Shown here: positions 1 to 8,554 of the stretch, one piece after another | How positions within the stretch are numbered: the first letter of the stretch is position 1 | How the letters are laid out: each line of letters begins with the position of its first letter | Assembly (NCBI RefSeq): GCF_003533305.1 | Contig: NZ_DOEH01000009.1 | Coordinates: 240,566 to 304,565, forward strand | DNA from: Providencia sp. | GTDB lineage: Bacteria; Pseudomonadota; Gammaproteobacteria; Enterobacterales; Enterobacteriaceae | Length of the DNA: 64,000 nucleotides | Reading direction: 5' to 3' | The notes under the pieces: model-generated | Seen by the model: only the letters and a program-made list of their open reading frames with translations | Told to the model about the DNA's origin: nothing | Database searches by the model: none | Program-made: the position numbers and the translations under genes

Positions 1-1511
1 AATCTGACCGGCAATCTTTATATCTAAAGAACCGTTTCGGTGATAAAAAGTTGACGCTTAATTTTATTAATTATGATGAATCAATGTCAAAAAGTGTTGT
101 TATTCAAGATAGTAACAGTAATCTATTTCAACTAGAACTAAATAAAGGTGGTCACAGCATTGTATCTGTATTAAATGTTTCTTCAGCTACTGATAATGAC
201 GACTACCTTCGTATTCCTACTGGCTTTAAAATACCAAATTCTATTATTGCTGGGCTTAATGGCCATGATGTTATTGAAGTAAATAATAGTGATGGCGTTA
301 TTGTCGATGGTGGTGAAGGGAATGATATTATTAAGGTAACTCAAGGTTACAATGTACTTTATGGTGGTGGAGGTAATAATTTCGTTTATGGTGGGATTCA
401 AAGTGATCTCATGTTATCAGATATTGGTAATGATGTATTGGTAGGTGGGGAAGGTGATGACAATTACCTTATCGATGGTAGCCGTGGTGATGGGATGACG
501 ACAATTGTCGATGAAATCGGCAATAATCATGTACATTTATGTCATTTTTCAACTCAATATCAAGAAATTATTGAGGATGGGGTAAGTTTCCGTGTATATA
601 GTGCGATATCATCACCGCGTAAAGTTAGAATAAAGTATTCTAAACAAACTGATAGCATTCAAATGAGTATTAATCACTATCAATCATTACCTAGCCATAT
701 TCCCATCTCAGCGCAGTCTAATATGGATAAGTTAGTAAAACATTTAAGTATACAAAAACAGAAAATAGAACAATTAGATCCATTGATTATTTGGCGGCCA
801 ATGGATGAATTTAAAAATACGCTTGTTGGTAGTGATTTTACACCTATAGATCAAAGCTCGGAAAAAGTTTATGTTAATGAGCATTCACCGTTCAGACAAT
901 TAGTATTAAAAAATACAGGGAAAACCCAAAGGTTGTGGGATAAAAGTGGTCATGGCCGTGTATTGATGGCACAAGCTCAAGAAGGAAGTGTTTCAGTAAA
1001 AGATGGCAATAATGTTCTTTACAGTGACCGGGGGGAAAACAATCTATACGGCGGGAAAGGGAACGACATATTGATTTCCAATGGCACTGATGGAATGCTA
1101 AATGATGAGGGAGGGAAAAATATTTTTATTATTAATGGTGATAAAAAAGGTGGTGCATATATTAGTAATTTTGGTGGGCAAAATACGATTCACCTTATTA
1201 ATTTTAAACCATCCTGTTATCGAGAGGCTCCTAATAATATCGAAAATAGTACGACGTATACCTATGAGTCAGAAAATGGCAATAGAGTGAAAATTTATCA
1301 ATATCCAAACATGCAAGCGCCGACAGTCGTTCACCATAAAATATTAACTGATATCAATGACAATTCTGTAGAACAACAATTAGATTATTTAGTTAATTCT
1401 TTAGCATCAATACGTATGCAGGATGAATATAGTAGCGTTGAGGTGGGGGAAACGAAAATATCTTGGGACCCTATAAATTATGTTGAAAATTTTATGCAAA
1501 AAGTCAGTTAG
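1..1511 (+). CDS. RTX-repeat (calcium-binding) protein, C-terminal part only
   Basis: The frame is open from the first bases of the window (frame 3) with no stop or convincing start, so the gene begins upstream; TTG at 51 is only the first possible start inside the window. About 500 C-terminal residues are visible. They carry glycine/aspartate RTX-type nonapeptides in two groups: GGEGNDIIK, GGGGNNFVY and GGEGDDNYL (about nt 310-470) and GGKGNDILI (about nt 1050-1075), separated by non-repeat sequence. Such repeats bind calcium and fold into a parallel beta-roll in type I-secreted or large toxin proteins. The repeat number is small and degenerate and there is no obvious enzyme motif in this part, so exoprotein, adhesin and large toxin all remain possible. 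Gene ends before a bidirectional terminator. Confidence 0.7.
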   Translation, partial: SDRQSLYLKNRFGDKKLTLNFINYDESMSKSVVIQDSNSNLFQLELNKGGHSIVSVLNVSSATDNDDYLRIPTGFKIPNSIIAGLNGHDVIEVNNSDGVIVDGGEGNDIIKVTQGYNVLYGGGGNNFVYGGIQSDLMLSDIGNDVLVGGEGDDNYLIDGSRGDGMTTIVDEIGNNHVHLCHFSTQYQEIIEDGVSFRVYSAISSPRKVRIKYSKQTDSIQMSINHYQSLPSHIPISAQSNMDKLVKHLSIQKQKIEQLDPLIIWRPMDEFKNTLVGSDFTPIDQSSEKVYVNEHSPFRQLVLKNTGKTQRLWDKSGHGRVLMAQAQEGSVSVKDGNNVLYSDRGENNLYGGKGNDILISNGTDGMLNDEGGKNIFIINGDKKGGAYISNFGGQNTIHLINFKPSCYREAPNNIENSTTYTYESENGNRVKIYQYPNMQAPTVVHHKILTDINDNSVEQQLDYLVNSLASIRMQDEYSSVEVGETKISWDPINYVENFMQKVS

Positions 1512-1547
1512 TGTTAGGTGGGGATAGTTAAATTTTAATTTAAAATA

Positions 1548-1583
1548 AAGGGCCAAATTAATTACAGTCTGATGTTGGCCCTT
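1548..1583. terminator. bidirectional rho-independent terminator
   Basis: Inverted repeat AAGGGCCAA (1548-1556) and TTGGCCCTT (1575-1583) with an 18-nt loop, A-rich on one side and T-rich on the other. It sits between the convergent RTX gene and yqhD and can serve both. Confidence 0.75.
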
Positions 1584-1595
1584 ATTTACGTTTAA

Positions 1596-2753
1596 CTATA
1601 ATGCAGCCATATAAACTCGGCGGCTAACTTCTGGTGTAATATCCTGATGTTCACCTAAGGTGACCATGTTGTGTACTTCTAAGCTTTTTACCAATGGTTC
1701 AATAACATCTTGCGTTAAATTATAGTCAATAAAGCGGGTTCCAACCTGCATTTTTTCGAAGAACTCACGCGTTAACTCAATAGCTTTGAGAGCTTTTTCT
1801 TTTTCAGTGCCTTGTGATATTCCCCAAACTTGTTCAGCATATTGAGCAAGTTTGGCTTGTTTTTGCGGCAATTTTTCAATCAACATCGAAGGCAATACAA
1901 TCGCTAATGTTTGAGCATGGTCTAAGCCATAAAGTACGGTAATTTCATGGCCTAGCATATGTGTTGACCAATCTTGCGGTACACCAGCACCAATTAAACC
2001 ATTGAGCGCTAATGTTGCTGTCCACATCAAATTTGCTCGAATATCATAATCTTTTGGCGTTTCTAATGCTTTGGGACCAATTTCAATTAATGTCTTGAGT
2101 AAGCCTTCAGCAAAAACATCTTGCACATTAGCATTTACTGGATAGGTTAAATACTGTTCTACGATGTGAACAAAAGCATCGACTACACCATTGCTTATTT
2201 GGCTTGGTGGTAATGTATAAGTTTTGACTGGGTCTAAAATTGAAAATTGAGGGAAAACTTTATCACTCATAAATGCTAATTTTGACTGTAATTCTGTACG
2301 AGTGATCACTGAACCTTTATTCATTTCAGAACCGGTAGCGGGTAGAGTTAATACCGTACCAAAAGGAAGTGCTGTTTTAATTGTTGTGCCGCCACTGGTA
2401 ACAACTTCCCATTTATCACCTGGGTAATTAACTGCTGCCGCAACAAATTTAGTGCCATCAATAACCGAACCTCCACCTACAGCCAGTAAAAAATCAAATC
2501 CTTCCTGTTCTATTTTATCGACAGTCTTTATCAGGGTTTCATAGCGGGGGTTAGCTTCAATACCGCCAAATAGCCCAAATTCTCTATCACCAAGGGCATG
2601 CTCAACCTCATCTAATGTACCTGTTTTTCTTGCACTTTCACCACCAAATAAAATAAGAACTTTGGCATTTTTAGGCACCAATCGATTCAATTCTGCGACT
2701 TTACCTTCACCAAAAACGATACGTGTTGGGTTGTAAAACTCAAAATTATTCAT
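1596..2753 (-). CDS. yqhD: NADPH-dependent aldehyde reductase / iron-type alcohol dehydrogenase YqhD
   Basis: 385 residues, near the 387 of E. coli YqhD and similar along its whole length (MNNF start, GGGSVIDGTKF, LPATGSE, NGLIGAGVPQDW, GLDHAQTLAIVLP). The family uses NADPH to reduce short-chain and lipid-peroxidation aldehydes in the cytosol. The nucleotide-binding GGGS lies near residue 93-96, and the metal ligands are visible as D192, H196, H265 and H279. Divergent from the M24 gene across a 327-bp spacer. In E. coli the gene is under an AraC-type regulator (YqhC) encoded next door; no such neighbour is present here, so its control may differ. Confidence 0.93.
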   Translation of the reverse strand: MNNFEFYNPTRIVFGEGKVAELNRLVPKNAKVLILFGGESARKTGTLDEVEHALGDREFGLFGGIEANPRYETLIKTVDKIEQEGFDFLLAVGGGSVIDGTKFVAAAVNYPGDKWEVVTSGGTTIKTALPFGTVLTLPATGSEMNKGSVITRTELQSKLAFMSDKVFPQFSILDPVKTYTLPPSQISNGVVDAFVHIVEQYLTYPVNANVQDVFAEGLLKTLIEIGPKALETPKDYDIRANLMWTATLALNGLIGAGVPQDWSTHMLGHEITVLYGLDHAQTLAIVLPSMLIEKLPQKQAKLAQYAEQVWGISQGTEKEKALKAIELTREFFEKMQVGTRFIDYNLTQDVIEPLVKSLEVHNMVTLGEHQDITPEVSRRVYMAAL

Positions 2754-3080
2754 ATACAGACCTTCGTTTAATGTGGAAATTGAAGAATTCAGTTACACCG
2801 TTTAATAACAGGCATTGAAGTGATAATAGATTATTGAATAATTATAAGGGAAATAATTGATTCTATATACTATAGAGTTTTATATTGAATTTTTTGAGGG
2901 ATTAAAAGCAAAGTATCTTACTGATTAATATAAATTACTTCTTGATTTTTGTTATTTTAAAAAATAATCGGGGTAAATTTATGAAGTAAGATTCTATGAA
3001 TATATTTGACATTCTTTTTTTTTGCGCCTAGATTTAATTCATTCAAATGAATTAAATTCAATAAACACGTAGAGGTAACC
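2754..3080. other. divergent intergenic region, 327 bp
   Basis: AT-rich spacer between yqhD (minus) and the M24 gene (plus); it must hold both promoters. The only clear structure is the palindrome at 3033-3056, listed separately. A GAGGT ribosome-binding site precedes the ATG at 3081. No gene is seen. Confidence 0.6.
3033..3056. promoter_or_regulatory. 24-bp palindrome, probable operator
   Basis: Arms TTTAATTCATT (3033-3043) and AATGAATTAAA (3046-3056) are perfect complements around a CA centre, 25 bp before the M24 start codon. Position and symmetry suit the TetR-family regulator encoded as second gene of the same unit. Whether that regulator binds it is inference. Confidence 0.55.
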
Positions 3081-4346
3081 ATGAAAAATATATCGATTCC
3101 TGCGGCATTTACATTAAGTGAACGTGATAGACGATGGGCGTTAGCAAGGCAAATCATGCGAGAAAATAATCTCGAAACTTTGATGATTTATGGAGATAGA
3201 GAATCAGCAGCACCTGCTCCATTTTGTATTGACCACTATTTTACTAACGACAGATTAGGTTCAGTTGTGTTGTTTCATCAAGAAAAAGACCCCATTGTTG
3301 TTACATTTGCGCCTATGATGGTCGCTGATCATATGCAAGCTTCAATAAGAGGGGATATGCAGTGGATATCTCCAGAGCAAATAATGGTTGGTAAAACAGG
3401 GCGAAATATTGGTCAAATTCTAATTGATTTAGGTGTATCTGCTCATGCAAATATTGGTGTTATTGGGTTAGAGCCTTACCCACCATTTTATTTCGATGGA
3501 GCTATGCCGTTCAATACACTTTCAGGCATTAAAGAAAAACTCCCTAATGTAAATTTCATTCCAGTTTATAAATCTTTTTTCCAACTCGCATCGATTAAAA
3601 GTGAAGAAGAAATCTTACATATTAAGCATGCCGCTATGATTGGTGAAGCAATGAGCGAGGCCATGAGGATCACTGCAATACCTGGAAATACAGAAGCTGA
3701 TATAGCAGCAGCAGTGACCGCAACGTGCCTGTCAATGGGGGGATTTACTGCTGAAATATTAATGGGGTCAGGACCTGAATATATTGGTTGGGGGCAGCCC
3801 GCTTGGCAATATCGATCACAAAAACCTCGTGAAATACAATTGGGCGATATTGTTCTGACTGAAATATTTGCATTGTATGGCATGTATGAGACACAGCATC
3901 AAGCCGCAGTTGCTGTAGGAAAAATCCATCCAGAAATTGAGCGAGCTGCACAAGTATCTAGAGAATGCTATGAAATTGGCGTGGAAAATTTAAAAGAAGG
4001 GATCACATTCGGCGAATTGGTTGATAAAATGGAGAAACCGCTTTTACAGGCAAAAGGGTGGCATGTACATCCACTTATCCATAGTATTAATCCATATGGT
4101 CCTATTGGTTTTGGGACAGCACCGGGAATTGAGGTTTTACCATTAGCTCAAAAGTATGGTCATGTGAGTCGTCTTCCTAATCCTGGACGTGAGTTGATAT
4201 TAAAAGCAGGGATGACATTTGCATTTGAACCTAATTGTGCTTTTGATTACCATTTGTGTAATCTAGGCGGTACTGTGATAGTCGGAAAAGACAAAGGTAT
4301 TGAACTTAATAATAATTCAACTCATCTAATGCGTGCAGATGTGTAA
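3081..4346 (+). CDS. M24-fold (aminopeptidase P / creatinase-like) protein with altered metal site
   Basis: 421 residues: an N-terminal creatinase-type domain (about 1-175) and a C-terminal pita-bread M24 domain (about 180-420). By eye, three of the five usual metal ligands differ. The first Asp aligns with E261 (GDIVLTE) and the second with Q272. His is kept as H334 and the first Glu as E383 (AFEPN), but the last Glu falls on Gly near 396 (NLGGTV). Such loss occurs in metal-free creatinase-type members, so a C-N or C-S lyase/hydrolase acting on a small substrate is as likely as a peptidase. It is followed 22 bp later by a TetR-type regulator, forming a two-gene unit behind a palindrome. Substrate unknown. 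Confidence 0.75.
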   Translation: MKNISIPAAFTLSERDRRWALARQIMRENNLETLMIYGDRESAAPAPFCIDHYFTNDRLGSVVLFHQEKDPIVVTFAPMMVADHMQASIRGDMQWISPEQIMVGKTGRNIGQILIDLGVSAHANIGVIGLEPYPPFYFDGAMPFNTLSGIKEKLPNVNFIPVYKSFFQLASIKSEEEILHIKHAAMIGEAMSEAMRITAIPGNTEADIAAAVTATCLSMGGFTAEILMGSGPEYIGWGQPAWQYRSQKPREIQLGDIVLTEIFALYGMYETQHQAAVAVGKIHPEIERAAQVSRECYEIGVENLKEGITFGELVDKMEKPLLQAKGWHVHPLIHSINPYGPIGFGTAPGIEVLPLAQKYGHVSRLPNPGRELILKAGMTFAFEPNCAFDYHLCNLGGTVIVGKDKGIELNNNSTHLMRADV

Positions 4347-4368
4347 TTAAATAGGATAACGGCTGTAT

Positions 4369-5031
4369 ATGACTGAAATAAATAAAAATATACTTTCATC
4401 TGAGTTGACTAAAGAAAAACTGATAAATGAAGGGATCAAATTATTTGCTCTTCATGGTATTAATGGCGTAAGAACACGCCAACTTGCTGAAAATGCGGGT
4501 GTAAACCAATCGGCAATTCCTTATCATATGGGTGGAAAATTGGGCGTCTATACAGCTGTTATCCGTAAAATTGCGACTGAACTGGCTAGGGAGAGTAACG
4601 TTGAAATTTTTGATTCGCAATTTACACAGATACGTACACAATCACAATGTGACGCTCAAAAGGCAGAAATGTTAATTAAGTTATTAATGAATGGGCTAAG
4701 CCGTGCATTACTTGCACCTGAGCGTGAATATTACTCAGTATTGATTCTTAGAGAGCAACTTGAGCCTACTGAAAATGCAGAAATTATTTTTAATGAATTT
4801 ATTGCCCCGTTCCATGTAAGATTGTCAGATCTTGTTCAGTTTATTACTCATCACGATAAACAAACTGCAATTATTATTGCTCATGCCTTGATAGGACAGA
4901 TATTAGGTTTTGTCATTGCTCGAAAATCTGTACTAAAAAGATTAGAAAAAAGAGAATTAGACCCTTCGTTGATTGAACAAATTTCGGAACAAATAAATAT
5001 ACTCGCGTGTAGAGCCATCATAACTCAATAG
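4369..5031 (+). CDS. TetR/AcrR-family regulator, CecR (DUF1956) type
   Basis: 220 residues. The N-terminal TetR helix-turn-helix spans about residues 15-60 (INEGIKLFALHG through AIPYHMGGKLGVY). The C-terminal domain resembles that of E. coli CecR/YbiH, with the pattern REQLEPT and ALIGQILGFVIARKS. These are dimeric repressors released by small ligands. It is co-directional with the M24 gene and 22 bp behind it, so it probably controls that unit, perhaps through the palindrome at 3033-3056. The ligand cannot be read from the sequence. Confidence 0.85.
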   Translation: MTEINKNILSSELTKEKLINEGIKLFALHGINGVRTRQLAENAGVNQSAIPYHMGGKLGVYTAVIRKIATELARESNVEIFDSQFTQIRTQSQCDAQKAEMLIKLLMNGLSRALLAPEREYYSVLILREQLEPTENAEIIFNEFIAPFHVRLSDLVQFITHHDKQTAIIIAHALIGQILGFVIARKSVLKRLEKRELDPSLIEQISEQINILACRAIITQ

Positions 5032-5209
5032 AAAATATTATTTTTTTTGTATCATGTGGTGATTAATCGCATTGTTTTTAGCTTAAATCATCTTTGTTAT
5101 AGGCTTTTTACGTTAATATATTTAGGTAACTTGTATAGGTTTTCGATAAAGATTCTAACTATACGACTTATGGCAAATATATTTTTATTAAAAATGGAGC
5201 GGAAGAATT

Positions 5210-6094
5210 ATGCAGCGTTTTATGAATCTAGATCTTCCCCCCGAACCTGTTATTAATAGTAACTGTGTTAGAAAGCGCTTAAAAAATAGTGTTTGTGATA
5301 ATTGTGCATCCAGTTGCCCAGTTGGGGCAATTTCATTTACACAGATGAATGCCAAAATTGATAATGAGCTGTGTTTTCAATGTGGTAACTGTTTATTTTC
5401 TTGTCCAGTTGATGCGATTGAAAACATTACTCCTCACGAGCGCACATATCAAAATAATTATCTAATGATTAATCACGATGAACCATTAGCAACAACGGAA
5501 GAATTAATTGTTTGGCATCGTCAGTATCAAATTCGTGGTATACAAATTGCCTCGCCATTGGTTGATAAGTGGCTTCCAACCCTTGCAGCTTTGAATATTA
5601 AATTAAAAACCTTACAAGAACCTATTTGGCAATTAATAATTGTTCAACCGCCAGAAGTTGACAGTGGGCGTCGTATGATGTTATTTCGTCAAAAGTTAGA
5701 TCAAAAACCTTTAGATAAAGGTGTAGTTAAAACAGGATTAAATGCAAGAAAACAATTTTATCCAGAAGATAGTTGGTTTCATATTGAATTAGATGTAGCA
5801 AGTTGTATTTTATGTGGCGCATGTGCCAAAGTTTGTGATGAAAATGCGATTGAAATTGGCGATAACCAATTTAATTTGGATGATAAACGTTGTACAGGTT
5901 GTATGAGCTGTCAAGTTGTCTGTTTTCCAAAATCAATTCATGTACATGAACATGTCGCTAAAAATAGTGAACCCCTGATTTTTCAATACTATGACGCTAA
6001 ATGTCATACTTGTCAGTTGCCATTCTTTTCATGGACAGCTGATAATAAAACTTGCCCAATTTGTACTCAACATAAGAAACAAGGTTGGCTATAG
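5210..6094 (+). CDS. polyferredoxin with four 4Fe-4S motifs and a C-terminal zinc-ribbon-like end
   Basis: 294 residues; start chosen at the ATG behind GGAGCGGAAG. Four ferredoxin motifs are visible in two pairs: CDNCASSCPVGA and CFQCGNCLFSCP (about residues 29-66), then CILCGACAKVCD and CTGCMSCQVVCF (about 198-245). Between them is a roughly 120-residue cysteine-free segment. The end has CHTC and CPIC, which could form a rubredoxin- or zinc-ribbon-like site. It should carry electrons in the cytosol, but there is no partner oxidoreductase next to it. It lies 178 bp after the TetR gene and may be transcribed separately. I do not recognise a named orthologue. Confidence 0.75.
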   Translation: MQRFMNLDLPPEPVINSNCVRKRLKNSVCDNCASSCPVGAISFTQMNAKIDNELCFQCGNCLFSCPVDAIENITPHERTYQNNYLMINHDEPLATTEELIVWHRQYQIRGIQIASPLVDKWLPTLAALNIKLKTLQEPIWQLIIVQPPEVDSGRRMMLFRQKLDQKPLDKGVVKTGLNARKQFYPEDSWFHIELDVASCILCGACAKVCDENAIEIGDNQFNLDDKRCTGCMSCQVVCFPKSIHVHEHVAKNSEPLIFQYYDAKCHTCQLPFFSWTADNKTCPICTQHKKQGWL

Positions 6095-6126
6095 AGTGAG
6101 TAATTTAGCTTTTCTATATTGATTTT

Positions 6127-6149
6127 AAAGGCCCTGAATGGGCCTTTTT
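6127..6149. terminator. rho-independent terminator between convergent genes
   Basis: Stem AAAGGCCC (6127-6134) with GGGCCTTT (6140-6147), 5-nt loop, then T-run. It lies between the polyferredoxin gene and the hydrolase gene, which converge. Confidence 0.85.
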
Positions 6150-6154
6150 AATAT

Positions 6155-7048
6155 TTATGAATGTGACGCATTTTGTAGATGAGTAATAATTAAATTAGCA
6201 ATATTAGAATTTAAAGCAGGCGGGGTTTCATGTCCCATTCCATCAATAATTTCTAGTGTTGCATTCGCAATATTATGTGCAATATCTTGACCCGCAGCTA
6301 AAGGAAATAGCGGATCAATAGAACCATGAATCACTAATGTAGGTGCCGTAATATTCACTAAATATGGGCGAATATCACCAGTGACTATGACTGCAACTAT
6401 TTGGCGTGTAGTTCCTTGTGGCGAGTAATTTCGAGCCAATGCTTGTAAAATATAATCACGATAATATTCTTCATCAAATGGACAACTTGATGAACTAATT
6501 CGGCGATAAAATACTAATTGGCCATTTAAATAGCCATCAATGTCTTCTTTTGGATTAATACTTGGCCTGATTAGCATATCCAGAACATCTGGTTCACTTT
6601 GCGGTAAGCTTGGATTGCCCGTTGAGGACATAATTGGACATAAACTAATAATACGCTCTGGCGCTTTTGCAGCGACTAATTGCGCGATTATTCCTCCCAT
6701 TGAGCGACCAATTACATGGGCTTTGTTAATTGATAAAGAGTTTAAAAGGTGAATAACATCATCAGCCATATCAAATAGAGTATACGGAACCTCAACTTTT
6801 TCCCCATTTTGTAATTTTTGTACCAATTCGTTTAAATCAATAGGAGGGGAATCGTTGAAATGTGGCGATAACCCTGCATCACGGTTATCAATGCGAATAA
6901 TATAAAACCCAGCCTTGGCTATTTGTTGGCAAAAATCTTCGGTCCAGCTAATGTTATGCCCACCTAAACCTGGGATCAAAACAACAGCAGGGTTTGTCTC
7001 GATACCAAAGGCATCATAGAAAAGCGAGATTTGTTGGTTAGTAGTCAT
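6155..7048 (-). CDS. alpha/beta-fold hydrolase
   Basis: 297 residues with the alpha/beta-hydrolase layout: oxyanion-hole region LIPGLGGHNISW near 25-36, nucleophile elbow GRSMGG (Ser near residue 117), Asp in HGSIDPLFP and His in GMGHETP near the C-terminus. This is close to the DnrP/RdmC-type esterase group often annotated as alpha/beta hydrolase. No signal peptide, so cytosolic. Substrate unknown. A GGATG ribosome-binding site lies before the ATG. It stands alone, convergent with the polyferredoxin gene. Confidence 0.85.
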   Translation of the reverse strand: MTTNQQISLFYDAFGIETNPAVVLIPGLGGHNISWTEDFCQQIAKAGFYIIRIDNRDAGLSPHFNDSPPIDLNELVQKLQNGEKVEVPYTLFDMADDVIHLLNSLSINKAHVIGRSMGGIIAQLVAAKAPERIISLCPIMSSTGNPSLPQSEPDVLDMLIRPSINPKEDIDGYLNGQLVFYRRISSSSCPFDEEYYRDYILQALARNYSPQGTTRQIVAVIVTGDIRPYLVNITAPTLVIHGSIDPLFPLAAGQDIAHNIANATLEIIDGMGHETPPALNSNIANLIITHLQNASHS

Positions 7049-7299
7049 TTTTCATCCATGTTCTAAACAGTTATGTTATTTATCCAATAAGTTAGCCTAA
7101 AAGTTAATCATAATAAACAAGAATAGTGACTATTTTTTAGTATAAGTTTGAGCTATTTTAATTATTATAACAAATAAAATTATATTAAGTTAAATAATGA
7201 AATATTATTATCAATAAAAGAGCATGAATATCATAATGGATTGATAGATTACCTATAATTAATATTTTTAAACCCCTGCTGTTAGTTCTCATATAGATG

Positions 7300-8460
7300 T
7301 TATTTTGTACATAAGAATGCGATAGAAAGTAATACTATAGCAATGATTAATACTGTATTTATTCCAGAAAGTGCAATTAGTAAGCTTCCTAATACTGAGC
7401 CAGCAGCAATTCCAATATTGAAAATGGAGATATAAAGAGAACTCGTAATTTCAATGTTTTTTGAACTGTTAACGATCATCCAAGTCATTAATGCTACAGA
7501 AACACCTCCATATGAAATACCCCACAAGATCATATTAATGCTAGTATTAATAATATTTAGGGGGGCTATAATAAATATTATTAGTGCTAAAATAATACCT
7601 GTAATAATTAGTCTTATAGATAAGTGCAACCGTGAGTTTGAACTAATTCCAAAAATAAAGTTACCCAATATACCTGAAACTCCATACAGTAATAAAATAA
7701 TACCGAGTTTTTCGCCAGAGATATCACTGCTTAATAGTAAAGGTCTAATATAAGTAAATACTAAAAAATGACCAGAAACTAATAAGAAAGTTATTAATAA
7801 TGCGATATAAATAATTGGTCTCTTAATTTGATATATAAAAGCCTTTATTGTAGGTATTGATTGCACAGGAAGAGGAGGAAAATAATACATTAATAATAAT
7901 GTCAAAGTAAAAGATAAGCTACCCATTAAGAGGAATGCTTTACGCCAACCTAACCATTCGCCAATGAAAACGCTTAGAGGAACACCAATAACAGATGCGG
8001 CTGCGACACCGCCAAATATCAATGAGGTTGCAAGACTTACTTTTTTTGGCGGAACAAGGCGTGGCGCTATTCCACCCGCAATTGACCAAATAATTCCAAT
8101 ACATATACCTACAAAGGCTCGGCTAATAAGCAATAGACTAAAATGAGGTGTAAATGCAGCAATTAAATTGCATGCCATTAGCAAAAATGCGCCAAATACT
8201 AAGATTATCTTTCTGTCTAAAGTTCGAGTAAATAAGATAATAATTGGAGCACTGATTGCTGCAATTATTGCGGGTAGTGTCATTAATAGGCCAGCAGTGC
8301 TGGTTGATACTAAATATTGTGCTGCAATTGGATTTAATAAACCAATTGGGAGCATTTCTGTGGTCACGACTGTAAAGGTGGCAAGTGTAGCAGCAAGTAC
8401 TGCTTTCCAAGAATGTTGATAATTATTTGATGAAGACCCTATGGATGAATTTAAAGACAT
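7300..8460 (-). CDS. MFS transporter, DHA1 drug/sugar-efflux type
   Basis: 386 residues, highly hydrophobic, with twelve predicted membrane segments by eye. The DHA1 motif is visible early (VVTTEMLPIGLLNPIA), together with the loop TRTLDRKIIL and the antiporter-type GVAAASVIGVPLS. It resembles proton-driven drug or arabinose-type exporters (AraJ/YdhP group). It is divergent from a LysR-family gene 94 bp away, a usual regulator/exporter pairing. The 251 bp downstream (7049-7299) are very AT-rich with no gene. Confidence 0.85.
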   Translation of the reverse strand: MSLNSSIGSSSNNYQHSWKAVLAATLATFTVVTTEMLPIGLLNPIAAQYLVSTSTAGLLMTLPAIIAAISAPIIILFTRTLDRKIILVFGAFLLMACNLIAAFTPHFSLLLISRAFVGICIGIIWSIAGGIAPRLVPPKKVSLATSLIFGGVAAASVIGVPLSVFIGEWLGWRKAFLLMGSLSFTLTLLLMYYFPPLPVQSIPTIKAFIYQIKRPIIYIALLITFLLVSGHFLVFTYIRPLLLSSDISGEKLGIILLLYGVSGILGNFIFGISSNSRLHLSIRLIITGIILALIIFIIAPLNIINTSINMILWGISYGGVSVALMTWMIVNSSKNIEITSSLYISIFNIGIAAGSVLGSLLIALSGINTVLIIAIVLLSIAFLCTK

Positions 8461-8554
8461 CTTGATTCCAAATGTAATTTGACTTGTCAGCTGATCATAT
8501 ATGGGAGAGTATTGTTTATAAATATGCTATTCATTGCTTCATTGGGGACAAATC

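Noticed and set aside
183..401. Minus-strand frame opposite the RTX repeats
   Set aside because: Low-complexity complement of the glycine/asparagine-rich repeat frame, with no ribosome-binding site or family pattern.
1108..1120. GAGGGAGGGA as a KOPS motif left of dif
   Set aside because: It has GGGAGGG (one base between the G triplets), not the required GGGNAGGG.
5047..5256. Small plus-strand frame before the polyferredoxin gene
   Set aside because: Overlaps the start of the real gene, has no Shine-Dalgarno and its composition is that of AT-rich intergenic sequence.
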